Assembly (NCBI RefSeq): GCF_902726565.1
Contig: NZ_CACVAF010000008.1
Location: 124,001 to 188,000, forward strand
DNA length: 64,000 nt
Source of the DNA: Yersinia vastinensis
Lineage (GTDB): Bacteria; Pseudomonadota; Gammaproteobacteria; Enterobacterales; Enterobacteriaceae
Direction: 5' to 3'
Shown: positions 51,054 to 59,039 of the stretch, piece by piece
How positions within the stretch are numbered: the stretch's first letter is position 1
Layout of the letters: every line of letters begins with the position of its first letter
Notes under the pieces: model-generated
What the model saw: only the letters and a program-made list of their open reading frames with translations
The model's database searches: none
Told to the model about the DNA's origin: nothing
Position numbers and translations under genes: made by a program

Positions 51054-51278
51054 TCACCGGCTCCACTTAAACTGACCATTCAGTACTCCGATGGCGAAAA
51101 GAAGCCAAGCCAGCTTGTAGCCAAGTGGCTTTATCTTCTCGTAATGGCGCAGAATGATAGGGCGGGTGATGGAGTCTTTGTTTGTGTTAGCCGGCAGAGC
51201 GGCTAAGGTGGTTTTAATTTCGTTGTTACAGTTCTTTGCAGCCGATTGGAGAGCGTTCTGTTTTTCTTCAGGAGTCAC
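51054..51278 (-). CDS. small phage protein, unknown
   Basis: 74 residues, GTG start after GGGGTGAG. A charged N-terminal half and a hydrophobic C-terminal segment (LGYKLAWLLFAIGVLNGQF) that could span or touch the membrane. No family recognised. It is adjacent to a 32-residue membrane peptide gene, which hints at a joint membrane role. Confidence 0.6.
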   Translation of the reverse strand: MTPEEKQNALQSAAKNCNNEIKTTLAALPANTNKDSITRPIILRHYEKIKPLGYKLAWLLFAIGVLNGQFKWSR

Positions 51279-51281
51279 AAC

Positions 51282-51380
51282 TCACCCCGCACCACTAAAC
51301 GTATAAATCGTTGCTGCTATTGCGTATCCGATTATGCAAATCCAGAACAGGGTGCCGCTTGATATTTTTGGTAGTTTCAT
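51282..51380 (-). CDS. 32-residue single-helix membrane peptide
   Basis: A short gene, MKLPKISSGTLFWICIIGYA and on to TFSGAG, with one strong membrane helix (about 11-28). Its ATG overlaps the adenine methyltransferase stop codon (ATGA), which argues for translation by coupling. Function unknown; such peptides in prophage early operons can act in exclusion or regulation of membrane proteins, but nothing here shows it. Confidence 0.6.
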   Translation of the reverse strand: MKLPKISSGTLFWICIIGYAIAATIYTFSGAG

Positions 51381-51919
51381 GCTGCTTTACTCCCGGTCAA
51401 TATTTCCTGCCCAATCGCCTTTAGCTCATCGCGCTTAACCGTGGTGAACATGCAGCGAGGCTTGATGAATGGTCGCCAGATGAATAACAGCGAGCCCTTG
51501 TTATTGCCGTTGATTGGTTTGCCAGTGTCAGAGCGAATAAACGATATACGGCCATCGGTAATGAATCGCACCTCATCGACTGATTGCAGTGCTTGGCTAA
51601 ACCAGCCGACAGATGAATCGGCCGGCACAAGCATCACAATTGGCTGGAGTTGTGCTTTGCATTGCTCGGCGGCCTTGCTTACCCAAGGTGAAATATCGGA
51701 ATAGGGTGGATTGCACCAGATAGCCCCACAACTCTCCCATGCACTATTCAGTGCATCGCCTTGCTCTGTGATATATCGAGCGCACAGGGCGCTTTTCTGA
51801 CTGGCTGCCGCATCAAGGTAAAAGCCAAACTCGATGTCTAGTGCGGTGAATATATCGGCGGGGGTCATCCATAAATCTTTCAGGTTGTCCGGTGTGTGGC
51901 TGCCGCCAAAGTCACTCAT
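51377..51919 (-). CDS. phage DNA N6-adenine methyltransferase
   Basis: 180 residues of the phage Dam family: it begins with a DLWMTPADIFTALD block (the family's substrate/SAM-site start), followed by FYLDAAAS and the catalytic NPPY motif (WCNPPYSDISPW, about residue 68). It methylates adenine in phage DNA, probably to avoid host restriction or alter gene control. It overlaps the C5 methyltransferase gene (ATGA). Confidence 0.9.
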   Translation of the reverse strand: MSDFGGSHTPDNLKDLWMTPADIFTALDIEFGFYLDAAASQKSALCARYITEQGDALNSAWESCGAIWCNPPYSDISPWVSKAAEQCKAQLQPIVMLVPADSSVGWFSQALQSVDEVRFITDGRISFIRSDTGKPINGNNKGSLLFIWRPFIKPRCMFTTVKRDELKAIGQEILTGSKAA

Positions 51920-52845
51920 GCCGCCTCCATATATGCTTCTATAAAGACCTTTGCCGCTTCAGCATTGATAGCGTTTCCGTAGGCGCGCAGTCGTCCCACG
52001 CGACTGGTAATCCCATCAGCCAGCGGGAATGTGCCGGGTTCAACTGGCCGCCACTTTCCATCTCTGCACAGGAGCCAATCAGCATCTCGCCAGAAGCCGT
52101 TAACCGCGCCGCCTGATGCAACTGAAGATGGTCTCGGCTCCCAATTGAATTGATCACTACTGTTGTGAGACTTTCCTGAGTTCCCTTTTTGCCCGTGTTC
52201 CGGTTCTGATACCCCAGTCGGGCCTCTGTTGCTAACGGTGTCGGCCATCCCGCTAATGATGCCGCCCACCCCAACTTGTTTGGTGTTGTTCGCCCATCTG
52301 AGGACATCTGCACCGAAGTGTCGTTGTTTATCGCTGATACCAGAGGTGTCGGCCACCCAGAAAAGGCGCTGCCTGATGTTCGGCGCACCGAAGCCCGCAG
52401 CGCAAAGATCGACCGCTGTTGGGGTGTAGTTCGCACCTTCCAGATCAGCTTGTACAAGGTCGAGCCATGTAAGTCCGTCTTTGCTTGCAACCTGCTCACC
52501 AAAAATTGTTGGAGGCCGGCGCTGCTGGATGAGATGAAAGAATGCGGGCCATAGGTGCCGCTCATCATCAAACCCATCTCCTTTGCCTGCCGCGCTGAAA
52601 GGTTGGCATGGGCAACTTCCTGTCCAGACTGGCTTATCATCGGGCCATCCTGCTTGTCGCAATGCGTATGACCAAACTCCAACGCCGGCGAAGAAGTGGC
52701 ACTGTGTGAATTCTCGTAAATCATCGGGTCTGACATCTTCAATGCTCCGCTCGTCAACATAGCCAGGTGCGATGTGACCGGCTTTAATAAGGTTTCTCAG
52801 CCATTGGGCCGCGTAAGGGTCAATCTCGTTGTACCAAGCTGTCAT
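51916..52845 (-). CDS. phage C5-cytosine DNA methyltransferase
   Basis: 309 residues. Motif [14 protein letters not shown] (about 50-62), motif IV with catalytic Cys80 ([12 protein letters not shown]), motif VI FGEQVAS, motif [12 protein letters not shown] and C-terminal [12 protein letters not shown]. The target-recognition part between about 170 and 260 is short, which suggests a compact phage enzyme. Likely anti-restriction. It contains, in another frame of the same strand, a second long ORF listed separately. Start follows a GGAGGCGGC junction shared by several genes of this operon. Confidence 0.92.
   Translation of the reverse strand: MTAWYNEIDPYAAQWLRNLIKAGHIAPGYVDERSIEDVRPDDLREFTQCHFFAGVGVWSYALRQAGWPDDKPVWTGSCPCQPFSAAGKGDGFDDERHLWPAFFHLIQQRRPPTIFGEQVASKDGLTWLDLVQADLEGANYTPTAVDLCAAGFGAPNIRQRLFWVADTSGISDKQRHFGADVLRWANNTKQVGVGGIISGMADTVSNRGPTGVSEPEHGQKGNSGKSHNSSDQFNWEPRPSSVASGGAVNGFWRDADWLLCRDGKWRPVEPGTFPLADGITSRVGRLRAYGNAINAEAAKVFIEAYMEAA
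51939..52760 (-). CDS. 273-codon ORF nested in the C5 methyltransferase gene, same strand, other frame
   Basis: The frame lies entirely inside the methyltransferase gene. Its product has features I recognise from phage proteins of unknown function: [18 protein letters not shown] near the N terminus, repeated GWPTP motifs (three), and a C-terminal [20 protein letters not shown] block. These motifs are not expected by chance and argue for true dual coding. Several internal ATGs exist (codons 1, 9, 13, 41), so the real start is uncertain. No function is known to me; the association with cytosine methyltransferases suggests a linked role. Confidence 0.6.
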   Translation of the reverse strand: MLTSGALKMSDPMIYENSHSATSSPALEFGHTHCDKQDGPMISQSGQEVAHANLSARQAKEMGLMMSGTYGPHSFISSSSAGLQQFLVSRLQAKTDLHGSTLYKLIWKVRTTPQQRSIFALRASVRRTSGSAFSGWPTPLVSAINNDTSVQMSSDGRTTPNKLGWAASLAGWPTPLATEARLGYQNRNTGKKGTQESLTTVVINSIGSRDHLQLHQAARLTASGEMLIGSCAEMESGGQLNPAHSRWLMGLPVAWDDCAPTETLSMLKRQRSL

Positions 52846-53060
52846 GCCGCCTCCATTATCTTTCTCACTTTCGCTTTCACTGACTTCACCGTTTTAACTG
52901 GAGTAGGCGGGACAACTTGCCGTGGCACCGGTCTATTTGACTTATCGCCGGTTCGTAGCCGCTGCTTTATTTTCATATCCCACAGGTAGCAGTCTTTATG
53001 GTCGCGCCCGTCATCCGGAGCGCGGGACACGGTTAGAATGAGTTCGCTGATATCGTCCAT
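52842..53060 (-). CDS. small basic phage protein, unknown
   Basis: 72 residues, lysine/arginine-rich in the second half (KIKQRLRTGDKSNRPVPRQV). Start is the ATG overlapping the previous stop (TGATG), and its own stop overlaps the methyltransferase ATG. No family recognised; the basic tail suggests nucleic-acid binding. Confidence 0.6.
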   Translation of the reverse strand: MDDISELILTVSRAPDDGRDHKDCYLWDMKIKQRLRTGDKSNRPVPRQVVPPTPVKTVKSVKAKVRKIMEAA

Positions 53061-53275
53061 CACGCGGCCTCCGCTAATTTAGTTGGAATGCGCCAGCACT
53101 TAATTGAATAGTTGCCGCTGGGCTTTTCAGTACATTCAGCGCCAAAGAATGAATTACTTATTGCGCCGCTTGGATTGGGAAATTCACCATTCCCACGACC
53201 TTTAATAAATGCATTTAGTGCGCGTGTGGCGAATTCAACGCAGCCGGGGTCCGGCGCTGATATAGTTACTCGCAT
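53060..53275 (-). CDS. small phage protein, unknown
   Basis: 71 residues (MRVTISAPDPGCVEFATRAL). Coupled by overlap to the next gene. No motif recognised beyond a short glycine/asparagine-rich middle. Kept as a gene because of the tight operon packing and the clean start and stop overlaps. Confidence 0.6.
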   Translation of the reverse strand: MRVTISAPDPGCVEFATRALNAFIKGRGNGEFPNPSGAISNSFFGAECTEKPSGNYSIKCWRIPTKLAEAA

Positions 53276-53289
53276 AGGGAATCTCCAGT

Positions 53290-53445
53290 TTATTTAGATG
53301 AAGTCCGTTTCCCTTTGATTGCTTTCTCGCAATCTGTCCATACTGATTTAGCGAAGTGTTGACGGGGTATACTGAGGACGTAGCGGCGTTGCTCACCGTT
53401 AGGGCCAATAGGCTCGTTGAGCCACTTTTCGAATGAGTCGCTCAT
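53290..53445 (-). CDS. 51-residue phage protein, unknown
   Basis: Short gene starting MSDSFEKWLNEPIGPNGEQR with CGGAG seven bases upstream. Basic C terminus (KAIKGKRTSSK). No family recognised. It fills an otherwise empty gap in the packed leftward operon. Confidence 0.55.
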   Translation of the reverse strand: MSDSFEKWLNEPIGPNGEQRRYVLSIPRQHFAKSVWTDCEKAIKGKRTSSK

Positions 53446-53462
53446 GATTTACTCCGAATTAT

Positions 53463-53630
53463 TTACTGCCGATAGACTTCGCTACACATAAGCACAGCAT
53501 CAGGCCGCCGCTCATGTATCAGCGTTGATATTTGTTGGCATTCAGATTGAGTAGGGTAGATATCTTCGGTTACTGGCTGGGCGGTGCAGGTAAGGCATGA
53601 ACTGACGAGCAGAACGAAACCTATGAGCAT
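53463..53630 (-). CDS. small secreted or lipoprotein-like phage protein
   Basis: 55 residues: hydrophobic leader MLIGFVLLVSSCLTCTAQPV with a possible lipobox (VSSC), then YPTQSECQQIS and a cysteine near the end (LMCSEVYRQ). The pattern resembles the DUF1482 type of small exported prophage proteins. Its start overlaps the end of the preceding gene by ten bases; AAGGGGG precedes it. Confidence 0.55.
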   Translation of the reverse strand: MLIGFVLLVSSCLTCTAQPVTEDIYPTQSECQQISTLIHERRPDAVLMCSEVYRQ

Positions 53631-53848
53631 GGTTCCCCCTTAATTGCTGCCAGTTCTGCGCGGAGCTTTCTATTTTCTGCACTAACAGCCGCCAACTCGT
53701 TAGTACACATGACAGCCGTTTTTTTCCAACTGCGTAAATCCAATAACTCAGCCGCCATTTGTGTAACGATAGGGCTTTGAGTGCCGCCGATATCGTTTTC
53801 ACCCGGATTAGCTATTTTCTGTAGTTGCTGCTCAGTTAGCTTGTTCAT
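53621..53848 (-). CDS. small helical phage protein
   Basis: 75 residues (MNKLTEQQLQKIANPGENDI), with a C-terminal coiled coil (ELAAVSAENRKLRAELAAIK) of the kind found in Ead/Ea22-like accessory proteins. Overlaps its upstream neighbour by ATGA. Function unknown. Confidence 0.65.
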   Translation of the reverse strand: MNKLTEQQLQKIANPGENDIGGTQSPIVTQMAAELLDLRSWKKTAVMCTNELAAVSAENRKLRAELAAIKGEPCS

Positions 53849-54141
53849 TGTTCACTCCAATAATCTTCAATCGCGGCGCCCATACGTTGCAGCCATTCCG
53901 CAAGTTTTAGCGCAGCCTCCCGTTCCGAACCGAAATCTTTAGGAAACCCGCCCATATCCATACGGGCCGTGAAATGTTGATAGGATAAATCGCCGGTTAT
54001 AATTAATTCTTGGTCAAGTATCGAATAGCTATTTTTACCCACAATCTTAACGCTATTAGAGGCGTGCTGAGTGAAATACACCGCCTCAGTTTTTCTTGTC
54101 TTTCTGTCCAGCGAATAGGATATTAATTGAGAAAAGCTCAC
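53845..54141 (-). CDS. phage protein, unknown
   Basis: 98 residues from a GTG start that overlaps the stop of the upstream gene (TAGTG). Predicted mixed beta/alpha protein ending in a helix (EREAALKLAEWLQRMGAAIE). No family recognised. Confidence 0.6.
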   Translation of the reverse strand: MSFSQLISYSLDRKTRKTEAVYFTQHASNSVKIVGKNSYSILDQELIITGDLSYQHFTARMDMGGFPKDFGSEREAALKLAEWLQRMGAAIEDYWSEQ

Positions 54142-54839
54142 TACTCACCCCCTTCAACCGGATTACTGGCTTGACGGTCTAACCTTTCCAGTTCAGCAAC
54201 TATTAGTGCTGCTGCTCTGATTAAATCACGGCGCGGGTTCTTAGGTTTCCACCACTTATAATCCCAAGGCCAACCGCTAGGCTCTGGTTCGCTTTGGTAA
54301 TCACCGGGGTTATTTTTGAAAACCCACTGACGGGCATTAACGTGTTTTGCGTAACATGCCGCTGCGCCAGCTAGTTCACCGCTTGAATGTTGATCATCAT
54401 GGCAAGGTGTCCAGCCTTCAGTGTTAACTTGCCGAAACCTCTCATCTGCGATTTCTTGCAGAACCGGCACAAGTAGCCGCGCCTCTGCTGCCTCTGCGCG
54501 TTGTTTCAATTCGGCGTTTTCAGCCTCCAGCGCTTTACGCTTCCTGAATTGAGCCTTTCGACTGGCCTTGATGTTATGAATGGCTAAATCCTTCATATAA
54601 AGCTGATGTTCTGCATTCTCTAAACGCTGCTGGAATTCCTGATTATGAAGGTCAAAAAGCTCTTTCTGTGCCGCTTCCAGTTTGGCTATCAGTGCGAGAA
54701 CTACGCTAGGGTTAGCAGCAGCGATAAATTTCGATACCGCTTCGCTATAGCCGTCGGCGTTTAACGCATCCTCAAATCCCGTCCATCCGTGAAGATTTGC
54801 TCCTAACGCTACTTTCTTCAACTCTTCGATGTTATTCAT
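54141..54839 (-). CDS. Ead/Ea22-like phage accessory protein
   Basis: 232 residues. The N-terminal part and central coiled coil (RKALEAENAELKQRAEAAEA) are of the Ead/Ea22 type; the C-terminal part (EIADERFRQVNTEGWTPCHD ... RRDLIRAAALIVAELERLDR) is a widespread phage module. These proteins are mosaic and sit in the left early operon of lambdoid phages; function unknown. Starts by overlap with the upstream gene. Confidence 0.75.
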   Translation of the reverse strand: MNNIEELKKVALGANLHGWTGFEDALNADGYSEAVSKFIAAANPSVVLALIAKLEAAQKELFDLHNQEFQQRLENAEHQLYMKDLAIHNIKASRKAQFRKRKALEAENAELKQRAEAAEARLLVPVLQEIADERFRQVNTEGWTPCHDDQHSSGELAGAAACYAKHVNARQWVFKNNPGDYQSEPEPSGWPWDYKWWKPKNPRRDLIRAAALIVAELERLDRQASNPVEGGE

Positions 54840-55432
54840 CAGCTCTTACCCCTCAGGCTGGCGGCGAAACTCAATGCTTCTTTGCTAGCCACTGCCCAAT
54901 GCCGTTCGGCCTCGTAATCACCATTGCTGTCATCTGCCCACGATTTAAATGCTTCCGCCAATTCATCCACACCCTGAGCCTTTATCTCGTTAAGCGTCTG
55001 AGTGGTGGTAGTGGTCTTAATTTCATCTTCGAGTTGGTAATCACAGGTTTGATAAGTGTGACCTGCTTCTGATTCGTGAATGCCCTGCGCATCACGCCCC
55101 TGCGCAGACTGAATGATGATCCCCCACGCTGTTCTTCCTACTCCATCATCCCATCCATCCCCATCAAGGTAGCCCTCTCGATGAAGTTCAATTTCTTGAA
55201 GGCAGACGTCAATGGCGGCTTGCTTATCTCTGAATAAGTCGAACCCATATTCAGAACCGCAGGCAAAGTATGTAGCACCAGACTTCATCACTGCATTCTC
55301 AGCAACCAGCGATTGACACTTTTTCTCTAGAACCGCGTAATCACTGAATCTCACAACATCAACGACAAAGCCGTCTTTCGGACTGGCGTCATGAATAAGA
55401 CTGCTATCGAGTCCGTATACTTTTGCAGACAT
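54839..55432 (-). CDS. phage protein, Ea22-like mosaic
   Basis: 197 residues. The segment VLEKKCQSLVAENAVMKSGA resembles the coiled-coil hinge of Ea22-like proteins; the rest is acidic with no recognised domain. Directly coupled to the next gene by one-base overlap. Confidence 0.6.
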   Translation of the reverse strand: MSAKVYGLDSSLIHDASPKDGFVVDVVRFSDYAVLEKKCQSLVAENAVMKSGATYFACGSEYGFDLFRDKQAAIDVCLQEIELHREGYLDGDGWDDGVGRTAWGIIIQSAQGRDAQGIHESEAGHTYQTCDYQLEDEIKTTTTTQTLNEIKAQGVDELAEAFKSWADDSNGDYEAERHWAVASKEALSFAASLRGKS

Positions 55433-55473
55433 AGAAAGTCCTCAGCAGATTGACTGCCGGTTAAATGGGGGGG

Positions 55474-55863
55474 TTAGGCTGCCGAAAGCAGTCGTAGGCA
55501 TTCTTGACGCCGCGCCACTAACTCTTCCTGAGTTGAGCAGTACGGCGTAGGGTTGGCTGACATAAACTCTGGTTTAAGCCGGTATATAATCCCTTTAGCT
55601 GAGAACTCTTTAGCTTCCCAACACTCTTCCGTGAGCAGGTGACGCATATTCATTACATACGTCAGTCCGATATGTATTGATACTGCCTCAAATCCATCAC
55701 CCAATCCTTTATAGAATGAGTCTTTGTAATTCAACGTACACCCGCCAGTAGCGCCACCAGACAAATAATTCCCGCCACCCACGCTGCCAATTGACCGGTG
55801 GAATGAGGTTATATATGCATCAGGGTGGGCGCGGAGGCAGGCCAGTATTTGTTCTGGCTGCAT
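55474..55863 (-). CDS. phage protein, unknown
   Basis: 129 residues (MQPEQILACLRAHPDAYITS), with a glycine-rich centre (GSVGGGNYLSGGATGG). No family recognised. Lies between the ssDNA-binding-like gene and the Ea22-like group. Confidence 0.6.
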   Translation of the reverse strand: MQPEQILACLRAHPDAYITSFHRSIGSVGGGNYLSGGATGGCTLNYKDSFYKGLGDGFEAVSIHIGLTYVMNMRHLLTEECWEAKEFSAKGIIYRLKPEFMSANPTPYCSTQEELVARRQECLRLLSAA

Positions 55864-55880
55864 GATGGTTACCTATGAAT

Positions 55881-56477
55881 TTAGAACTGAGGGCCATCAC
55901 TAAAGAATTGGTCATCACCCTGATAGTTTCCGGAGTGTGTTGGTGCGCTATTTACTTGCTTGCGCTCATCCTTGTCTTTCAGGGTGGTTAACATCTTAGC
56001 TATTGTTTCGGCTGGAGCGTTGGCTACATGTTCCTGTAGTGTTCTCTGACTTTGTGCAAAGTAAGGAATGCGAATATCAAAGTTGTAAGTCTCACGACCA
56101 TCATCTTTTGTTTTCAGCGTTTTTTGCAGCACCAACCCCAGCTTGCGACCTACAAACTCAGGGGCTACATAAACACCTACCTCATTCTTAATCATGGTGA
56201 GCTGTTTAACGCCGGAACAACCCATCATTGCATTTATCATGTTTACGCCATGCGTATTGGAGCTTCCATCTTTCTTGACGGTATAAACATTCAGGTAATT
56301 AGCTTTTCTGCCGTCATCAGTTTCAACAGAGAATTCAATTGATTTAGCACCACCGGAACTAATCACATATTTAGCTTCTGAGATAGTGAAGATGTAAGCC
56401 CCAGACTCATTAATGAAACCGCTTAATCCTGCTGATAAACCCGAATCTTGGTCATAGACGAAAGTTACATTGCTCAT
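55881..56477 (-). CDS. probable phage ssDNA-binding / annealing partner protein
   Basis: 198 residues. Beta-rich core and an acidic, flexible C terminus (GNYQGDDQFFSDGPQF), similar in plan to SSB proteins whose acidic tail recruits partners. It overlaps the Sak4-like ATPase gene by four bases (stop/start), the typical pairing in phage recombination modules. The assignment comes from context and shape more than from a clear motif. Confidence 0.55.
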   Translation of the reverse strand: MSNVTFVYDQDSGLSAGLSGFINESGAYIFTISEAKYVISSGGAKSIEFSVETDDGRKANYLNVYTVKKDGSSNTHGVNMINAMMGCSGVKQLTMIKNEVGVYVAPEFVGRKLGLVLQKTLKTKDDGRETYNFDIRIPYFAQSQRTLQEHVANAPAETIAKMLTTLKDKDERKQVNSAPTHSGNYQGDDQFFSDGPQF

Positions 56478-57154
56478 GCTGCGTTTCCTTTAATTTGGTG
56501 AATATTACTGATGCCGTAGTAATCGCAAATATCCCGATCTACAGTCAGAAGGTCATTTTCAATTTCGTTGGTTTCAAATAGGCCCATCGGTGATTTAACG
56601 GTGTCGTACCCGTTGTTTTGAGTGGTAAAAAAGTATTGCCCATCGTGAACGGTGGTTCTCAGAACGATAGTGAACATTCCTTCTACCGTTACTTTCTCAT
56701 CCAACATCTTGCCAATAGTTTTCATTTTTACTCGACCAAGGTTTGTTTCCTCGGTGTGGGCCATAAAGTAAATTCTCAGATCATCTGGCGCATCCTGTGC
56801 CGCTTTGATTATTTCCCACATGTGAAGTCCCATTTTCGCGAACTTATCAAATCCCTTATCGTTCACTGTTTCCATGAACTCAGTGCACATCACATACTGG
56901 AAGTCATCAATGATGACTATTTTCTTCCCGTACTTTGTCGCGCCATTAATAACAGCCTTAATCAGTGACCAGTCATGCGTTGCAACAATACTCCCTGTTT
57001 TATTCACGCCATCCCATGGCTGCCAGTTAGTAGATTTGAACGGTAGCCGCTTCCTTACGACTTGGATCAGCAAGCAATCATCAGGGTTAAGATTGCGCAA
57101 ACTGGTAGACTTCCCTGTACCAGATTCACCAAGGATTAATGTTGCGGTACCCAC
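56474..57154 (-). CDS. Sak4-like P-loop ATPase (phage recombination)
   Basis: 226 residues. Walker A GESGTGKSTSLRNL at the N terminus and Walker B KIVIIDDFQYVM (about residue 72); the fold belongs to the AAA_24/RecA-like phage ATPases that include the Sak4 single-strand recombinases. GTG start with a very strong GGAGGTGAG site. With the adjacent SSB-like protein it probably replaces the lambda Red system. Confidence 0.8.
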   Translation of the reverse strand: MGTATLILGESGTGKSTSLRNLNPDDCLLIQVVRKRLPFKSTNWQPWDGVNKTGSIVATHDWSLIKAVINGATKYGKKIVIIDDFQYVMCTEFMETVNDKGFDKFAKMGLHMWEIIKAAQDAPDDLRIYFMAHTEETNLGRVKMKTIGKMLDEKVTVEGMFTIVLRTTVHDGQYFFTTQNNGYDTVKSPMGLFETNEIENDLLTVDRDICDYYGISNIHQIKGNAA

Positions 57155-57374
57155 AACTCACCTCCATAAATGATTTACGCTTTTTGGCTGCCGATTCCCT
57201 TACTTGCTCAACCAATTCGCCTTTAATCCCCATTGCGTCTAGTGCAATAATTGCCAACTGTTCTGCTGATACTCGACCGCACTCCAATTCATTTTTTACA
57301 AATGCCAGAGTATCCATGCTCTTTAGTGATTCGCGTCTGGTTGTTATTAGCACCTTAAATTGCTCTTCCGTCAT
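57126..57374 (-). CDS. small phage protein, unknown
   Basis: 82 residues (MTEEQFKVLITTRRESLKSM), helical, overlapping the start of the ATPase gene by 29 bases. Its ATG overlaps the upstream stop (ATGA). No family recognised. Confidence 0.6.
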   Translation of the reverse strand: MTEEQFKVLITTRRESLKSMDTLAFVKNELECGRVSAEQLAIIALDAMGIKGELVEQVRESAAKKRKSFMEVSCGYRNINPW

Positions 57375-57544
57375 GCTGCCTCCTGATGCTCAATTGATAC
57401 CGATACATCCCATTGGTAAATGCGACGCTTGGCAGAGGCGCAGGTTAGCTCTCTGGCTGCTGCGCCATTACTTCCAGCAAGACGGCAAGATTTCGCACTT
57501 TCCAGCCAGTGCTTATGCCACCACTTGAGTTCCTTTTTGGTCAT
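57371..57544 (-). CDS. 57-residue phage protein, unknown
   Basis: Short gene starting MTKKELKWWHKHWLESAKSC after AGGGGAATC, ending in an overlap with the next gene. Basic and tryptophan-rich at the N terminus; helical. Possible small DNA-binding protein, but unproven. Confidence 0.6.
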   Translation of the reverse strand: MTKKELKWWHKHWLESAKSCRLAGSNGAAARELTCASAKRRIYQWDVSVSIEHQEAA

Positions 57545-57714
57545 AGCGGATTCCCCTTACTGCGTAGAAACTCGACTATCTTGTCCAGCAAGCTCTTGCG
57601 AGGTGGTGGGGTGAAGCTTGCTGATGTGAGGCGGTAAGCCGGTGAATGCTGAATTTTGGTCAAATAGTTAGTAGAGCAGCCCAATGCGGTCTGCCCAGCA
57701 AATGCATGTTGCAT
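57541..57714 (-). CDS. 57-residue phage protein, unknown
   Basis: Begins MQHAFAGQTALGCSTNYLTK with GGAG seven bases upstream; the C-terminal part SFTPPPRKSLLDKIVEFLRS looks like an amphipathic helix after a proline linker. Overlaps its downstream neighbour by ATGA. No family recognised. Confidence 0.6.
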   Translation of the reverse strand: MQHAFAGQTALGCSTNYLTKIQHSPAYRLTSASFTPPPRKSLLDKIVEFLRSKGNPL

Positions 57715-57731
57715 GGGTTACTCCAGTTTAA

Positions 57732-58715
57732 TTAGTAAGTGATACGAACTGAGGAAATGAGGTTCTTAGCGATAGCGGCTACACATTTCTGTGCGCAATC
57801 TTCTGGCAGCCCGTTTGCAATTAAGTCGGCTACCGCTTGGCGGTTGATGGTGCGACGGTGTTCGACGTCAGCCGAGCGTTTAGCAGCTTCATCAGCAACG
57901 CGCTTTTCTTCTGCTAGCCGGGCATCTTCTTTCTGTTGAGCTTCACGCTTAATGCGATCTGCTTCTTCCTGCGCTTTACGTTGCTCGGCTGCGATAGCTT
58001 CCTGTTTCTCGCGCTCGACACGTTCAGCTAATTCCTTGGCGTCACGTTCGGCTTTGGCGGCGGCATCCTTTACGGCCTGTTCAGCTCGTTCCTGAGCCAG
58101 CTTTGCATCACGTTCACGCTGTTCTGCTGATTCAATGTCACGCTTGGCTTTTTCTTCAGCTTCGCGTTTCGCTTTCTCTGCTGCCTGTTGAGCAATGAAT
58201 TCCTCATGAGCCTTACGCAGCCGCTCAACTTCTTCAGCTTTCTCTTTAGCGTCACGGTCGAAAGCGTCATTCATCAGCAATGCCATTTCGTGAGCCACTT
58301 CAATTTCTGCCGCTAACTCTTCAGCTTTCTTCTTGGCTTCAGCTTCCTGCTTTAATCGTTCCTGTTCAGCCTCGTATTCAGTGACTGGTTTTCTGATATC
58401 AACTGCAATTTTGTCCATCTCATCACGAAACTTTTTGCGGTTGGCATCTATCAGGGCGGGGCGCGCTTTTAGTTCAGCAACCAACTCTTTGGCGCGAACC
58501 TCAAATGCTGCTTTTGATTTGCGCACTTGGTCAGCCATCGTGATGTAAACGCCGCGGCCTTTTGTCGTCTTCAGGTCGCCAACTACCGAACCGGCTGTTT
58601 TGCGAACGTTATCAATCAGCTCATCAATGAATTTGTCATTGAGCAACGCGACTTCTAAATCTATTTTCTCGACCGGCAGTGTGACGAGTGCCAGTTCCTT
58701 TTTTTCTTCTGCCAT
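57732..58715 (-). CDS. long coiled-coil (TolA-like) phage protein
   Basis: 327 residues. A globular N-terminal part (about 1-110) is followed by some 170 residues of continuous Ala/Glu/Lys/Arg-rich coiled coil (about 115-285), then a short globular end (RQAVADLIANGLPEDCAQKC). No membrane helix, so the resemblance to TolA is compositional only. The family occurs beside phage recombination genes; function unknown. Confidence 0.75.
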   Translation of the reverse strand: MAEEKKELALVTLPVEKIDLEVALLNDKFIDELIDNVRKTAGSVVGDLKTTKGRGVYITMADQVRKSKAAFEVRAKELVAELKARPALIDANRKKFRDEMDKIAVDIRKPVTEYEAEQERLKQEAEAKKKAEELAAEIEVAHEMALLMNDAFDRDAKEKAEEVERLRKAHEEFIAQQAAEKAKREAEEKAKRDIESAEQRERDAKLAQERAEQAVKDAAAKAERDAKELAERVEREKQEAIAAEQRKAQEEADRIKREAQQKEDARLAEEKRVADEAAKRSADVEHRRTINRQAVADLIANGLPEDCAQKCVAAIAKNLISSVRITY

Positions 58716-58806
58716 GCTGATTTCCTTGTGCTACTCCCACGGCAAAATACCCGACTATGCTTTGTCAGTTATTCAGTGGTGGGAGTGGGGAGTTAGTGGG
58801 GGAGGG

Positions 58807-59028
58807 TTATTCGGTTTCTGTTACGGTGCAGCCTTCACTTTCTAACCAAGCAATGACATCTGTTTTACCAATTTCTTCTAACAGGTCAGTGGCACCGTAT
58901 TCGATAACTATTTCTTTTATTTCTACTGCTTCAACGAGTTCTGCATCACTCAATTCAAGAGTAAGGCCGTCATATCTACCGCGCTCTGTGCTGACAGTCT
59001 TGGCTGTTATTGTAAAATCTAAACTCAT
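58807..59028 (-). CDS. small acidic phage protein, unknown
   Basis: 73 residues (MSLDFTITAKTVSTERGRYD), strongly acidic with a C-terminal helix (VIAWLESEGCTVTETE). No family recognised. AGGTGAG precedes the ATG. Confidence 0.6.
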   Translation of the reverse strand: MSLDFTITAKTVSTERGRYDGLTLELSDAELVEAVEIKEIVIEYGATDLLEEIGKTDVIAWLESEGCTVTETE

Positions 59029-59039
59029 ATCTCACCTAC

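Noticed and set aside
53542-53802. 86-codon - strand frame over two small phage genes
   Set aside because: It runs in another frame across both neighbours, each of which has a better start, ribosome-binding site and junction.
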